Part shown: in pieces, positions 63,895 through 64,000 of the stretch
Layout of the letters: each line of letters starts with the position of its first letter
Position numbering within the stretch: the first letter of the stretch is position 1
Notes under the pieces: model-generated
Seen by the model: only the letters and a program-made list of their open reading frames with translations
Databases searched by the model: none
Told to the model about the DNA's origin: nothing
Assembly (NCBI GenBank): GCA_963814865.1
Contig: CAWFEN010000004.1
Location: 1 to 64,000 of the forward strand
Length of the DNA stretch: 64,000 nucleotides
Source: AP-15 sp963814865
GTDB lineage: Bacteria; Pseudomonadota; Alphaproteobacteria; ATCC43930; CGMCC-115725
Direction: 5' to 3'
Made by a program: the position numbers and the translations under genes

Positions 63895-64000
63895 ATGCCG
63901 CGCTGGAGCAACGGCCCGCTGACTGTGTTTCATGGCACCGACAGCGTTTCGCTTGCGGGATATGGGCGGCTGGCTCAAAGTACTCCGCTGTCCGGTTTTA
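63895..64000 (+). CDS. Partial gene at window edge, HGT-motif protein
   Basis: Thirty-five codons open from ATG 63895: MPRWSNGPLTVFHGTDSVSL and on to the end, 20 nt behind ssb and preceded by GGGAGGTGA 10 nt upstream. LTVFHGTD resembles the start of DUF3990-like/ADP-ribosyltransferase-fold proteins, but the sequence is too short to assign. Confidence 0.4.
   Translation, partial: MPRWSNGPLTVFHGTDSVSLAGYGRLAQSTPLSGF

Overview
The window looks like alphaproteobacterial DNA. The genes have high-GC codon use, and the set includes class-III extradiol dioxygenases (LigAB), cyoABCD, a divergent uvrA/ssb pair, NADPH-type gltBD and a PEP-CTERM protein. A sphingomonad or a related lineage is a reasonable guess, but no rRNA or other species marker is present.

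Layout. (1) 0-18.6 kb is an oxidative sugar and energy block. It holds an SMP-30 lactonase-like gene, a coupled minus-strand operon (GMC oxidoreductase, DoxX, cupin, two-domain VOC protein), a plus-strand run (SDR, pyruvate-oxidase-like TPP enzyme, internally duplicated membrane protein, stump of a second GMC oxidoreductase), a GH15-cyoABCD operon whose genes all overlap by 4 nt, a second SMP-30 gene, and a YdeP-type molybdoenzyme with FdhD. (2) 18.6-19.6 kb is a poorly coding, partly AT-rich kilobase that ends at tRNA-Glu(CTC). (3) 19.7-28.1 kb holds a YajQ protein, an epimerase, an HxlR-controlled EmrAB-type pump, and an AaeXAB-type pump (FUSC, DUF1656, HlyD). (4) 28.3-40.1 kb holds two TauD-like dioxygenases, a class-III aminotransferase, a second TPP enzyme, an alkaline-phosphatase-superfamily hydrolase, a thioesterase, a secreted GH5, an LplT-like MFS protein and a PurM-like protein. 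(5) 40.2-42.5 kb holds a PEP-CTERM protein and a TPR-sulfotransferase. (6) 42.7-48.9 kb is gltBD. (7) 49-57.4 kb holds a coiled-coil membrane protein, an orphan molybdenum hydroxylase large subunit, an ICMT-like methyltransferase, a LigB-like dioxygenase, a large catalase and ligAB. (8) 57.4-64 kb holds hepT/mntA behind an AT-rich orphan gene and uvrA, a GIY-YIG gene bracketed by 32-bp inverted repeats, an HtrA-like protease, ssb, and a partial gene at the edge.

About twenty genes, including essential ones (gltB, gltD, uvrA, ssb), contain apparent single-base frameshifts, several in G or T runs. The simplest reading is unpolished long-read sequence. I therefore annotate interrupted genes as one locus and give the approximate shift positions. 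Genuine decay seems likely only for the GMC stump at 8.4-8.7 kb and the remnants at 19.1-19.6 kb.

The best candidates for something new are: the unknown gene translationally coupled to mntA-hepT directly behind uvrA; the inverted-repeat-flanked GIY-YIG unit; and the duplicated His-rich membrane protein beside GMC dehydrogenase genes and a quinol oxidase operon.
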